From the NCBI GenBank assembly GCA_903970145.1, contig CAJCHO010000058.1, positions 41,320 to 105,319 of the forward strand: 64,000 nt of DNA. Reading direction: 5' to 3'. The stretch's first letter is position 1. Each line of letters begins with the position of its first letter. The notes beneath the pieces are model-generated. The model had not been told where the DNA came from. It worked only from the letters and a program-made list of their open reading frames with translations, and searched no databases. Below, in pieces: positions 1 through 7,705 of this stretch. The stretch comes from Mycobacteriaceae bacterium (GTDB lineage: Bacteria > Pseudomonadota > Gammaproteobacteria > Burkholderiales > Burkholderiaceae_D). A program made the translations under genes and the position numbers.

Positions 1-95
1 CCGTTGCGACGGTGGTACTCTCGATAACAAGCCGCATCAACCCGGTTTGGTTGATCTGCGCTGGCGCACTCGTCGGAATCTTCGGACTGGCCTGA
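1..95 (+). CDS. C-terminal end of a membrane protein, possibly chromate transporter (ChrA-like); partial
   Basis: The left edge cuts a rightward reading frame; the first whole codon is at base 3 and the stop is TGA at 93-95. The 30 visible residues are hydrophobic and include an NPVWLICAGALVGIFGL stretch. A final membrane helix starting with Asn-Pro is typical of chromate transporter family ends, which is the only basis for the name. With so little of the protein visible, other membrane families are possible. The stop codon lies inside a perfect hairpin that probably ends transcription. Confidence 0.4.
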   Translation, partial: VATVVLSITSRINPVWLICAGALVGIFGLA

Positions 96-117
96 AGGTG
101 GGCCCCGCCCACCTTCA
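93..117. terminator. Bidirectional terminator-like hairpin
   Basis: A perfect 11-bp stem (93-103 with 107-117) closes on a three-base CCC loop. It contains the stop codon of the upstream rightward gene and sits 9 bases past the end of the leftward YceI gene, so it could serve both. There is no T-run after it, so intrinsic termination is inferred from the stem only. Confidence 0.5.
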
Positions 118-125
118 GTATCGCG

Positions 126-710
126 TCAATGGGCTTGCAGGGCCTCGACCTGGATGCGCAAGGTGACATCCATGTTAAAGCCGTACTGCTTGCCAAAATC
201 GACACCGAAGTCGGCGCGATTGAAGGTCGCAATCGCGTCCGCGCCGCACCGTTCGGTCTTCAGGCGCGGGTCCATGATGCATTTGAAGCTGTTGATCTTC
301 AGCGTCAGGGGTTTAGTCACGCCATGCAGCGTGAAGTCGCCAACCACCTCGGTGGGGGCGCCGTTGACGAACTTGGCGAGCTTGCCCTTATAGGTCGCCT
401 TGGGGAATTTTGCGGCATCGAGCATATCGGGAGACTTGACATGGTCGTTCAATGCACCCATGCCAAAATCGACCGAATCGGTGTCGACCTGGACGTCGAC
501 GGTGCCACTGCCCGCATCCTTGTCGAGCACGATCGCCCCCGAACTGGTCGCAAACAGGCCGCGCCAGACCGAGACGCCGCCAAAGTGATCGGTCTCGAAC
601 AGCGGATGGGTATGTGTCGGATCAATCGTGTAATTGACCGGTGCAGCGAGGACACCGATGGGGATCAGGACAAGCGACAACGCCGCCGTTGCAATGCGCA
701 GGACATTCAT
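126..710 (-). CDS. YceI family periplasmic protein
   Basis: A 194-residue YceI-domain protein. YceI proteins are small secreted beta-barrel (lipocalin-like) proteins that bind isoprenoid-type lipids in the periplasm. The start at 710 is chosen because GGAGACTTTC precedes this ATG and the protein then opens with a clean signal peptide (about residues 1-22, ending VLA). After it comes the family start YTIDPTHTH, and later the characteristic DMLDAAKFPKATY and TLHGVTKP stretches. It is the last gene of a leftward trio with a second YceI gene and cytochrome b561, matching the yceJ-yceI pairing known in enterobacteria. The exact ligand is unknown. Confidence 0.9.
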   Translation of the reverse strand: MNVLRIATAALSLVLIPIGVLAAPVNYTIDPTHTHPLFETDHFGGVSVWRGLFATSSGAIVLDKDAGSGTVDVQVDTDSVDFGMGALNDHVKSPDMLDAAKFPKATYKGKLAKFVNGAPTEVVGDFTLHGVTKPLTLKINSFKCIMDPRLKTERCGADAIATFNRADFGVDFGKQYGFNMDVTLRIQVEALQAH

Positions 711-735
711 GAAAGTCTCCGTGGATGGTTGATTA

Positions 736-1302
736 CTAACTCTTGCTGGGAACTGCAATAACAAATTTGATCGTGACCTCGTCAGCCAAGGTATTGATGT
801 CCTTCCACTCGGACGCTCCGAGGCCGAACGCAAGGCGCTTGACGACGACCGTGCCGCTATAGGTGCTCAAGCCGCCTTGCTGCAGGTAGCTAACCGGCAG
901 GTCGATGTTTTGCGTGTGTCCCTTGATGCTCAGGCTGCCGCTGACCGCCAGCTGACCGGCACTGGTCACGCGCAGCGCGCTCGAGGTAAAGCTCGCACTC
1001 GGGAAATGGGCTACGTCAAACCACTCAGACTTGCCGATCTCGCCGTTGTACTCGGGGTCCCCGAGATCGAGGCTCGCGGTATCGATGACGATGTTGGCGT
1101 GACCTTCGGCGGGCCTGGCCGGATCGAACTGGACGTCAGCCGTAAAGTGTCGGAAGGCAGCCTCGACCGGCACGCCCACCTGTTTGAAGGTGACGGTCAG
1201 CTTGCTCTTGGCCGCATCGGCGTTCGCGGCCAGCGCGTTGGCACTGGCCGTGAGTGCCGCCGCCATCATGAGCAGGATTGCGATGCAATTGCGCTTGATC
1301 AT
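736..1302 (-). CDS. YceI family periplasmic protein (second copy)
   Basis: A 188-residue YceI-family protein with a signal peptide (about residues 1-26, ending ALA). Family landmarks are FKQVGVPVEAAFRHF near the mature N terminus, SEWFDVAHFPSASFTS in the middle and SIKGHTQ later. It is clearly diverged from the neighbouring YceI gene, so this is a paralogous pair, not a recent duplication. It lies 25 bases upstream of the other YceI gene and 9 bases downstream of the cytochrome b561 gene, so the three are probably cotranscribed. A role in lipid or quinone handling beside the b-type cytochrome is inference. Confidence 0.9.
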   Translation of the reverse strand: MIKRNCIAILLMMAAALTASANALAANADAAKSKLTVTFKQVGVPVEAAFRHFTADVQFDPARPAEGHANIVIDTASLDLGDPEYNGEIGKSEWFDVAHFPSASFTSSALRVTSAGQLAVSGSLSIKGHTQNIDLPVSYLQQGGLSTYSGTVVVKRLAFGLGASEWKDINTLADEVTIKFVIAVPSKS

Positions 1303-1311
1303 TGCCTACCT

Positions 1312-1866
1312 CTATTTGGGTGCCGAGCGTTGCGGCAGCATGCGCGACAGCACCTCGTCGCGCGCGAAAAAGTGATGATGCAAAGCGGCCATTGCGTGCA
1401 ACAGCACCGCTGACCCGAGCACATAGGACAGCACCTCATGCACTCGCCGCAGGGCCTCTTTCCATTCCGGATGCGGATCCATGAAGACCGGCAGCGGCCA
1501 CTGGCCGAACAATACCACCGGATAACCGGCGGCGAGCGTGTAGACATAACCCGATAGCGGCACGGCAATGCAGATGAAGTAGAGAAGATAGTGCATGGCA
1601 TGCGCTGCCCGCTGCTCGATGACCGTCAGGGAATCCGGCAAAGGCGGCGCACGGAACAGCAAGATCCAGATTGAGCGCGCGCACGCCAGCGCCAGTGCCA
1701 CGATGCCGATCCACTTGTGCCAGTTAAAGAGCTTCAATTTGGTGGGGGACAGGCCGTGGATATCGACCATGACCCAACCCATCGCGAAGGCGATCACAAT
1801 CGCCAGCGCGGTCAGCCAATGCAGCCATTTGGAGGTGGGCGTAAAGCGCCCGGAAACGTCGGCCAT
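1312..1866 (-). CDS. Cytochrome b561 family protein
   Basis: A 184-residue four-helix inner-membrane di-heme cytochrome. The heme-ligand histidines expected of the family are visible: H16 (WLHWLT), H50 (FNWHKWIG), H143 (RRVHEVL) and H157 (LLHAMA). These proteins move electrons between the quinone pool and periplasmic partners; the E. coli relatives are CybB and YceJ. It is first of a leftward operon with two YceI genes, the same association seen for yceJ-yceI. No strong ribosome-binding site precedes the ATG, but homology starts right after it (RFTPTSKWLHW). Confidence 0.9.
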   Translation of the reverse strand: MADVSGRFTPTSKWLHWLTALAIVIAFAMGWVMVDIHGLSPTKLKLFNWHKWIGIVALALACARSIWILLFRAPPLPDSLTVIEQRAAHAMHYLLYFICIAVPLSGYVYTLAAGYPVVLFGQWPLPVFMDPHPEWKEALRRVHEVLSYVLGSAVLLHAMAALHHHFFARDEVLSRMLPQRSAPK

Positions 1867-1951
1867 TAGTTGAACAGGGAAATACGGCTCGGGTCCATGT
1901 TAGCCTGCGCGACCAAATCCTGCTGCGCCGCCTAACGCGGCCGCCGGGCGA

Positions 1952-4705
1952 CTAATGCGCCTCATCCCAATTGTTGCCCACTCCCACTTCGACTTCGAGC
2001 GGAACGCGCAGCTTGGCCACACCCGTCATTAGCTCGCGCACGCGCGTTTCGATCAGATCGAGCTCGGACTCGGGAACCTCCAGCACCAGTTCATCATGCA
2101 CCTGCATGATCAGGCGCGAACGCAGCTTCTCGGAGACCAGCCAGGCGTCGACGGCCAGCATCGACAGCTTGATCAGATCTGCAGCCGTGCCCTGCATTGG
2201 CGCATTGATTGCAGCGCGTTCGGCACCCTGACGGCGCGGCCCGTTCGGGCTGTTGATCTCCGGTAACCACAAGCGTCGTCCGAATGCGGTTTCGACGTAA
2301 CCCTTTTCCTTGGCCGACAAACGCGTCTGCTGCATATATTGGGCGACGCCCGGATATCGCGCGAAATAGCGGTCGATATACAACTTGGCTGCGTCGCGTT
2401 CGATCGACAGGGCCGCGGCCAGTCCAAACGGACTCATCCCGTAGATCAATCCGAAGTTGATCACCTTGGCGTAGCGGCGCTGCTCCGAGCTCACGCTCGC
2501 CGCCGCCACCGAGAATATCTCAGCCGCTGTCGCGCGATGCACGTCCTCGCCCTGTTCGAAGGCGGCGCACAGGCCCGGATCCCCGGAAATGTGCGCCATG
2601 ATGCGCAACTCGATCTGCGAATAATCGGCGGAAACTATTCTGGCGCCCGGTGAAGCGATGAAGGCCTCGCGCACCCGGCGCCCCTCGGGTGTGCGGATCG
2701 GAATGTTCTGCAGGTTGGGATCATTCGAAGCCAGTCTGCCGGTGACTGCCACAGCCTGCGCGTAGGTGGTATGGACGCGTCCGGTGGCCCCATCGATCAT
2801 CCGTGGCAGCTTGTCGGTATAGGTCGACTTGAGCTTGGCGAGCGCACGATAGTCGAGCAGCACCTTTGGCAGGGGATAGTCCTCGGCGAGTTTTTGCAGG
2901 ACTTCCTCGTCAGTCGACGGTGCGCCGCTGGCGGTCTTCTTGACGACCGGGAGCTTGAGTTTGTCAAAAAAGATCTCGCCGATCTGCTTGGGCGAATTGA
3001 GATTGAAGGGCTGGCCCGCCAGCTCGATGGCCTTAGCCTCAAGGTCGAGCAGCCGATTGCCAAGTTCGGCACTCTGACGCGTCAGCACCGCAGCATCGAT
3101 CAAGACACCGGTGTCCTCGATCTTGGTGAGCACGATCGAGGTTGGCAACTCGATCGACTCGTAGACGTAGCGCAGTCCGGCATCGGCCAGGATTCGCGGA
3201 TAGAGCACCTCATGCACGCGCAGCGTCAGGTCGGCGTCCTCCGCTGCATATTGGGTCGCACGCTCGATGCCTACTTCGTCAAAGCCGATCTGGTTCGCAC
3301 CCTTGCCGCATACCTCTTCGTAGCTCAGCACGCTGCGTTGCAGGTGGCGCCGTGCCAGGTCATCCAGTCCGTGGTCGCGATGCGCCTCGAGCACATAGGA
3401 CTCAAGCAGCGTGTCATGCGCAATGCCGCCAAGCCGAATCCCGTGATTGGCGAGCACATGGGTGTCGTACTTCAGGTTCTGGCCCACCTTGGGATACTGG
3501 GCGCCCTCAAGCCAGTGCTTCAGGCGCGCCAGTGTGGCGTCGAAGTCAAGCTGCGCTTGCCCGGCCTCAAGCGAGCGGTGGCGCAGCGGCAGATAGGCCG
3601 CATGACCCGAGTTCACGCAAAACGACATCCCGACGAGGCGCGCCGCCCGTACATCGAGCGAGGTCGTCTCGGTGTCAAAGGCGGTCAGCGGGGCGGTTTC
3701 GAGTCGGGCCAGCCACTGGAGAAGCTGCTGCTCGGTCTTGATGGTTTCATAGTTGCCAGCAAGCTGATCCGGCGCAGCCACCGGTAAGGCAGGCGCGCTC
3801 GCCACGATCTCGGGGGCCGCGCCCGCGCCAGAACCGGTCGGCACGGCGCCGCCTTCGAGTTCGCGCAACCAGGTGCGAAACCCCAAGCGTTTGAATTGTT
3901 CGTGCAGTCGCGTGCGGTCGGGCTCGCGTGCAGCGAGCTGAGCCTCGATCGAGTCACCAAGCTCACCGAGATCGCAGTCCGACTTGACCGTGACAAGTTT
4001 GCGCGCCATGGGCAGCCAGTCCACTGCGCGCCGCAGGTTCTCTCCGACCACGCCGCCGATCTCCGCTGCATGGGCCACCACTCCGTCAAGCGACTCGTAC
4101 TGAGCAAGCCACTTCAGGGCTGTCTTCGGTCCGACTTTTTCAACGCCTGGCACATTGTCGACCGTGTCGCCGACCAGGGACAGGTAATCGACGATGCGCT
4201 CGGGTGGCACACCGAATTTCTCCACAACACCCTGGTGATCGAGGGTCTCGTTACTCATGGTGTTGACCAGCGTGACCGAATCGTTGACCAGTTGTGCGAG
4301 ATCCTTGTCGCCCGTGGAGATGATGGTTTTCATCCCGGCCGCGCTGGCGCGCGTGGCGAGCGTGGCAATCACGTCATCCGCTTCAACGCCGCTTATGCAC
4401 AGGATCGGCCAGCCGAGGGCGGCAACCACCTCGTTGATCGGCTCGATCTGTAATACCAGGTCATCGGGCATTGCTTTGCGAGTCGCCTTGTACTCGGGAT
4501 ACCAGTCGTCGCGAAAGGTCTTGCCTTTGGCGTCAAACACGCACGCGATATACTGTGTGGGATAGTCCTGCCGCAAGCGCTTGAGCATGGCGACCATCCC
4601 GTAGATCGCGCCGGTCGGCTCCCCGGTCGGGTTGCGCAAATCCGGCATGGCGTGGAAGGCGCGATAGAGATAACTCGAGCCGTCCACCAAGAGTAAAGTC
4701 TGCAT
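1952..4705 (-). CDS. polA: DNA polymerase I
   Basis: A 917-residue, full-length DNA polymerase I used in Okazaki-fragment processing and repair. The three domains appear in order: 5'-3' exonuclease (LLVDGSSYLYRAF at the N terminus, GVEADDVIATLA, VEKVGPKTALKWL); 3'-5' exonuclease with an intact AFDTETTSL motif, so proofreading looks functional; and the family A polymerase (ASNDPNLQNIP, SADYSQIELRIMAH, RRYAKVINFGLIYGM, MQVHDELVLEVP). The start at 4705 is set by the universal MQTLLLVDGSSYL opening. This start codon directly abuts the divergent ATG at 4706, so the polA promoter must lie inside the neighbouring gene. Confidence 0.98.
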   Translation of the reverse strand: MQTLLLVDGSSYLYRAFHAMPDLRNPTGEPTGAIYGMVAMLKRLRQDYPTQYIACVFDAKGKTFRDDWYPEYKATRKAMPDDLVLQIEPINEVVAALGWPILCISGVEADDVIATLATRASAAGMKTIISTGDKDLAQLVNDSVTLVNTMSNETLDHQGVVEKFGVPPERIVDYLSLVGDTVDNVPGVEKVGPKTALKWLAQYESLDGVVAHAAEIGGVVGENLRRAVDWLPMARKLVTVKSDCDLGELGDSIEAQLAAREPDRTRLHEQFKRLGFRTWLRELEGGAVPTGSGAGAAPEIVASAPALPVAAPDQLAGNYETIKTEQQLLQWLARLETAPLTAFDTETTSLDVRAARLVGMSFCVNSGHAAYLPLRHRSLEAGQAQLDFDATLARLKHWLEGAQYPKVGQNLKYDTHVLANHGIRLGGIAHDTLLESYVLEAHRDHGLDDLARRHLQRSVLSYEEVCGKGANQIGFDEVGIERATQYAAEDADLTLRVHEVLYPRILADAGLRYVYESIELPTSIVLTKIEDTGVLIDAAVLTRQSAELGNRLLDLEAKAIELAGQPFNLNSPKQIGEIFFDKLKLPVVKKTASGAPSTDEEVLQKLAEDYPLPKVLLDYRALAKLKSTYTDKLPRMIDGATGRVHTTYAQAVAVTGRLASNDPNLQNIPIRTPEGRRVREAFIASPGARIVSADYSQIELRIMAHISGDPGLCAAFEQGEDVHRATAAEIFSVAAASVSSEQRRYAKVINFGLIYGMSPFGLAAALSIERDAAKLYIDRYFARYPGVAQYMQQTRLSAKEKGYVETAFGRRLWLPEINSPNGPRRQGAERAAINAPMQGTAADLIKLSMLAVDAWLVSEKLRSRLIMQVHDELVLEVPESELDLIETRVRELMTGVAKLRVPLEVEVGVGNNWDEAH

Positions 4706-5485
4706 ATGAATAATCCGAAAACAGTCCCAGGTCTGAGCGACAAGGACCGCGCGCGCCAATCGGCGGGAGCGCCGGCCGCGCCGTTTGGTCGCAGCGGCGA
4801 GAGCGCAACTTCCACCAAGGCGCGCGAGTCATGGCACGTGCTTGGGATTATGTCAGAGTTCGTCGAGGCCGCTGAAAGGCTTGGCGATGTGCGTCCGGCG
4901 GTCAGTATCTTTGGCAGCGCACGCCTGTCCCCCACGACTAGCGAATACGCGCTTACCGAGCGCTGCGCGCGCCTGCTCTCGGACGCGGGTTTTGCGGTCA
5001 TCTCGGGAGGAGGCCCGGGGCTGATGGAAGCGGCCAACAAGGGCGCTTTCGAAGGCAAGTCTCCCAGCGTCGGGCTGAATATCGATTTGCCACACGAGCA
5101 GTTCGCCAATTCCTACCAGAACATCAGTCTGCGCTTTCGCCACTTTTTTTCGCGCAAGGTCGCGCTGGTAAAATACGCGGCCGCCTTCATATTCATGCCA
5201 GGTGGCTTTGGCACTCTGGACGAGCTCGCTGAAGCGCTCACACTGATCCAGACCGGCAAGACCCGTCGCATGCCCATAATTCTGGTCGACTCATCGTTCT
5301 GGTCGGGCCTGCTTGAGTGGATGCGCAGCGACCTGCTTTCGCGCCGGCTGATCGGCGCCGATGATCTGAACCTGATGAGCGTTTGCGACACACCCGACGA
5401 GGTGCTCGAAACGATCTTCGCTTTCTATGCCCATCGCGGCTTTGCACCCACACCGAGCGAGCGCGAGCAGCTGCTCTATCTTTAA
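4706..5485 (+). CDS. TIGR00730 / LOG family Rossmann-fold protein
   Basis: A 259-residue member of the LOG (cytokinin-activating phosphoribohydrolase-like) family, often annotated as a nucleotide 5'-monophosphate nucleosidase. It shows the signature GGGPGLMEAANKGA and the catalytic PGGFGTLDE motif. The family's conserved upstream block ESWHVLGIMSEFVEAAERL is present, so the true start must be upstream of it; the ATG at 4706 gives a 40-residue low-complexity leader, which may be slightly too long. The start abuts that of polA on the other strand. Its substrate cannot be read from sequence. Confidence 0.88.
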   Translation: MNNPKTVPGLSDKDRARQSAGAPAAPFGRSGESATSTKARESWHVLGIMSEFVEAAERLGDVRPAVSIFGSARLSPTTSEYALTERCARLLSDAGFAVISGGGPGLMEAANKGAFEGKSPSVGLNIDLPHEQFANSYQNISLRFRHFFSRKVALVKYAAAFIFMPGGFGTLDELAEALTLIQTGKTRRMPIILVDSSFWSGLLEWMRSDLLSRRLIGADDLNLMSVCDTPDEVLETIFAFYAHRGFAPTPSEREQLLYL

Positions 5486-5500
5486 CTGGAGAATTCACGC

Positions 5501-5905
5501 GTGAAATCACATCGAACGCTTGGTCGCTGCGCTGCCCTGGCGATGTTTATCTGCGTCGGCAGTGCGCTCGCCCAGCAGAACAAACTTGAGACGCCCCCGA
5601 AGATGGACCCGCCGGCGGCAGGACAGGTGGACGAGGACAATCGTCGCGCCGCCGTGCCCCCCGCACCTCCCCACGCGGAGGACGCTGAACCGGTCGTGAC
5701 GATTCGCCAGGACGGCGAGAATCGTGTGGAGGAGTACCGCATCAATGGACGGCTCTATGCAGTCCGCGTCACGCCCAAGGTCGGCAAGCCCTACACGATG
5801 GTCGACCCGGACGGCAAGGGCAACATGACCCTTACAGAAACTGGTGCCGACGATCCTGCCGGCAAGTCAGTGCGTCCACCGCGCTGGGTACTATTTGAGT
5901 TCTGA
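5501..5905 (+). CDS. DUF2782 domain protein, secreted
   Basis: A 134-residue protein with a GTG start 15 bases after the LOG gene stop and a GGAG upstream. It has a signal peptide (about residues 1-24, ending ALA), a proline-rich linker, then the DUF2782 core with EYRINGRLYAVRVTPKVGKPY and a C-terminal WVLFEF. In beta- and gammaproteobacteria this domain is repeatedly found beside polA and thrB, as here. The function is unknown. Confidence 0.85.
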   Translation: MKSHRTLGRCAALAMFICVGSALAQQNKLETPPKMDPPAAGQVDEDNRRAAVPPAPPHAEDAEPVVTIRQDGENRVEEYRINGRLYAVRVTPKVGKPYTMVDPDGKGNMTLTETGADDPAGKSVRPPRWVLFEF

Positions 5906-5945
5906 CGCGACGCATCCCCTATTCTCTTTTTTCTAGTGATTTGGA

Positions 5946-6917
5946 ATGGCCGTATTTACGCCGGTGGAACCGGATGCACTGGCGACGTGGCTTGCATCCT
6001 ATGATGTCGGAACGGTTCGCGAATTCCGCGGAATTCCGAGTGGCATCGAGAACAGCAATTTCTTTCTGACGACGACGGCAGGTGCCTTTGTTCTCACAAT
6101 CTTCGAGCGCCTGCGCGCCTACGAACTGCCTTTCTACCTGGAGCTCATGCGTCACCTCGCCGACCGGGGTCTGCCCTGTCCGAGACCGCTAGCGACGCGC
6201 GCCGGGGCGCTGCAGTGCCCGCTCTACGGCAAACCGGCGGCGCTGGTAACGCGCCTTGAAGGCGCATCCCTGACCGATCCCGATGCCACGCAGTGTGCGA
6301 GCGTGGGCGCGACTCTGGCGCGCATGCATCTGGCAGCGCATGACTTTGGCGCGCAACAGCCAAATCTGCGCGGACTGGACTGGTGGCGGGCCACCGTGCC
6401 GCTGATCCTGCCGCACCTCGCAGCCGACCAGCGCAGCTTGCTGGCCGATGAACTCGAGTTCCAGAATCTTCACTTGCCGCAACTGCTCGCCCGTCTACCC
6501 CAGGGGCCCGTTCACGCTGACCTGTTTCGCGACAATGTGCTGTTCAAGGATGGTCAGCTGTGTGGCCTGATCGACTTCTACTTTGCTGGTTGCGATACCT
6601 GGCTATTCGATCTTGCAGTCGCCGCCAATGACTGGTGCGCCGATCCGCTCAGTGGCGCCCCCGTCAATGACAAGGCGCGCGCCTTGTATGACTCATATGC
6701 CGGCCTGCGGCCGTTTGGCGACGAGGAACGCACCGCCTGGCCCATCATGCAGCGCGCCGCCGCCCTGCGCTTTTGGGTCTCGCGATTAGCTGATCTGCAT
6801 TTACCGCGACAAGCGCAGATGCTCACTCCGCACGATCCGGCGCGCTTCGAGCTACTGCTGCGCCAGCGTCGCAGTGGTGCTGCGGGCCTGCTTGCGCCCC
6901 TGCCGGGAGCCCGATGA
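5946..6917 (+). CDS. thrB: Homoserine kinase (ThrB, APH-fold type)
   Basis: A 323-residue homoserine kinase, which phosphorylates homoserine with ATP on the way to threonine. It is of the aminoglycoside-phosphotransferase-fold type found in Pseudomonas and betaproteobacteria, not the GHMP-kinase type of E. coli. The catalytic loop HADLFRDNVLF lies near residues 189-199, followed by IDFYFAGCDTWLFDLA, which carries the metal-binding Asp. The N-terminal GIPSGIENSNFF matches the nucleotide-binding start. It overlaps the next gene by 4 bases, so the two are coupled. Confidence 0.95.
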   Translation: MAVFTPVEPDALATWLASYDVGTVREFRGIPSGIENSNFFLTTTAGAFVLTIFERLRAYELPFYLELMRHLADRGLPCPRPLATRAGALQCPLYGKPAALVTRLEGASLTDPDATQCASVGATLARMHLAAHDFGAQQPNLRGLDWWRATVPLILPHLAADQRSLLADELEFQNLHLPQLLARLPQGPVHADLFRDNVLFKDGQLCGLIDFYFAGCDTWLFDLAVAANDWCADPLSGAPVNDKARALYDSYAGLRPFGDEERTAWPIMQRAAALRFWVSRLADLHLPRQAQMLTPHDPARFELLLRQRRSGAAGLLAPLPGAR

Positions 6918-7705
6918 TGCGCGCCGCCCAATTGCCCGCGCACCACGGCTGGGTGTGGATCGGTCAGGGCTGGCGCATTTTTCGCACCCAGCCCATGCAG
7001 ATCTCGGTACTGGTCATGACCTACGGCATGCTGTGGATTCTGGTGACCCTGCTCTCCAGTGCCACCGGCAACTACGGTTTGCCACTTATACCCATCTTCC
7101 AGCTGCTGGCGCCTGCCCTATCGGTCGGCCTGCTCGCCGGCGCACGCGCCGCCGACCAGGCGATCGCGGTTTCCCCAGGGATCCTGTTTGAGCCACTGCG
7201 CCAGGGCAAACGAACTGTGGTCGCGCTACTGGCCATAGGCGGGATCCAGTTGGCCTGCGTTTTCCTGCTGCTTTGGCTGTGCTTTCCGATCCTCAACGAA
7301 CTCGGCGACCCGACCACTCTGGATCTGTCAGCGGCCAAGCTGACTCCCCAGCAGCAGCTCATCGGATTGCGCTTTGGCGCCGTCCTCGCGTCTGGAATGC
7401 TCGTGGTGTCGCTGCTGCTCTGGTTCGCTCCGGTGCTCATCGCGTGGCATCAGCTGCCTCCGGTCAAGGCGATCTTCTTTGGCCTGATTGCGTTTTGGCG
7501 CAATCGCCTGGCATTCCTTGTCTACCTCATATCCTGGGCAGCGATTGGCTTTGTCGCGCTCACAGGCATCGGGCTGCTGATCCAGTTGACCGGCCTGGAA
7601 ATGCTCGCCGTGCCAGTCATGATGGTCTTCATGATCGGACTGACAGGAACCTTCCGGTGTTCACAATACGTCCAGTACCGGGACGTATTTGGCAGCGCTA
7701 ACTGA
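6914..7705 (+). CDS. BPSS1780-type integral membrane protein
   Basis: A 263-residue inner-membrane protein with about five or six hydrophobic segments and the opening WVWIGQGWRIFRTQPMQIS. The pattern matches the BPSS1780 family, often found after thrB in Burkholderiales; the function is unknown. The start ATGA overlaps the thrB stop, indicating translational coupling. Its 3' end overlaps the convergent uvrD gene by 8 bases. Confidence 0.8.
   Translation: MMRAAQLPAHHGWVWIGQGWRIFRTQPMQISVLVMTYGMLWILVTLLSSATGNYGLPLIPIFQLLAPALSVGLLAGARAADQAIAVSPGILFEPLRQGKRTVVALLAIGGIQLACVFLLLWLCFPILNELGDPTTLDLSAAKLTPQQQLIGLRFGAVLASGMLVVSLLLWFAPVLIAWHQLPPVKAIFFGLIAFWRNRLAFLVYLISWAAIGFVALTGIGLLIQLTGLEMLAVPVMMVFMIGLTGTFRCSQYVQYRDVFGSAN

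Noticed and set aside
2771..3787. A 338-codon plus-strand open frame
   Set aside because: Antisense to the polymerase region of polA; composition is that of a complementary-strand frame.
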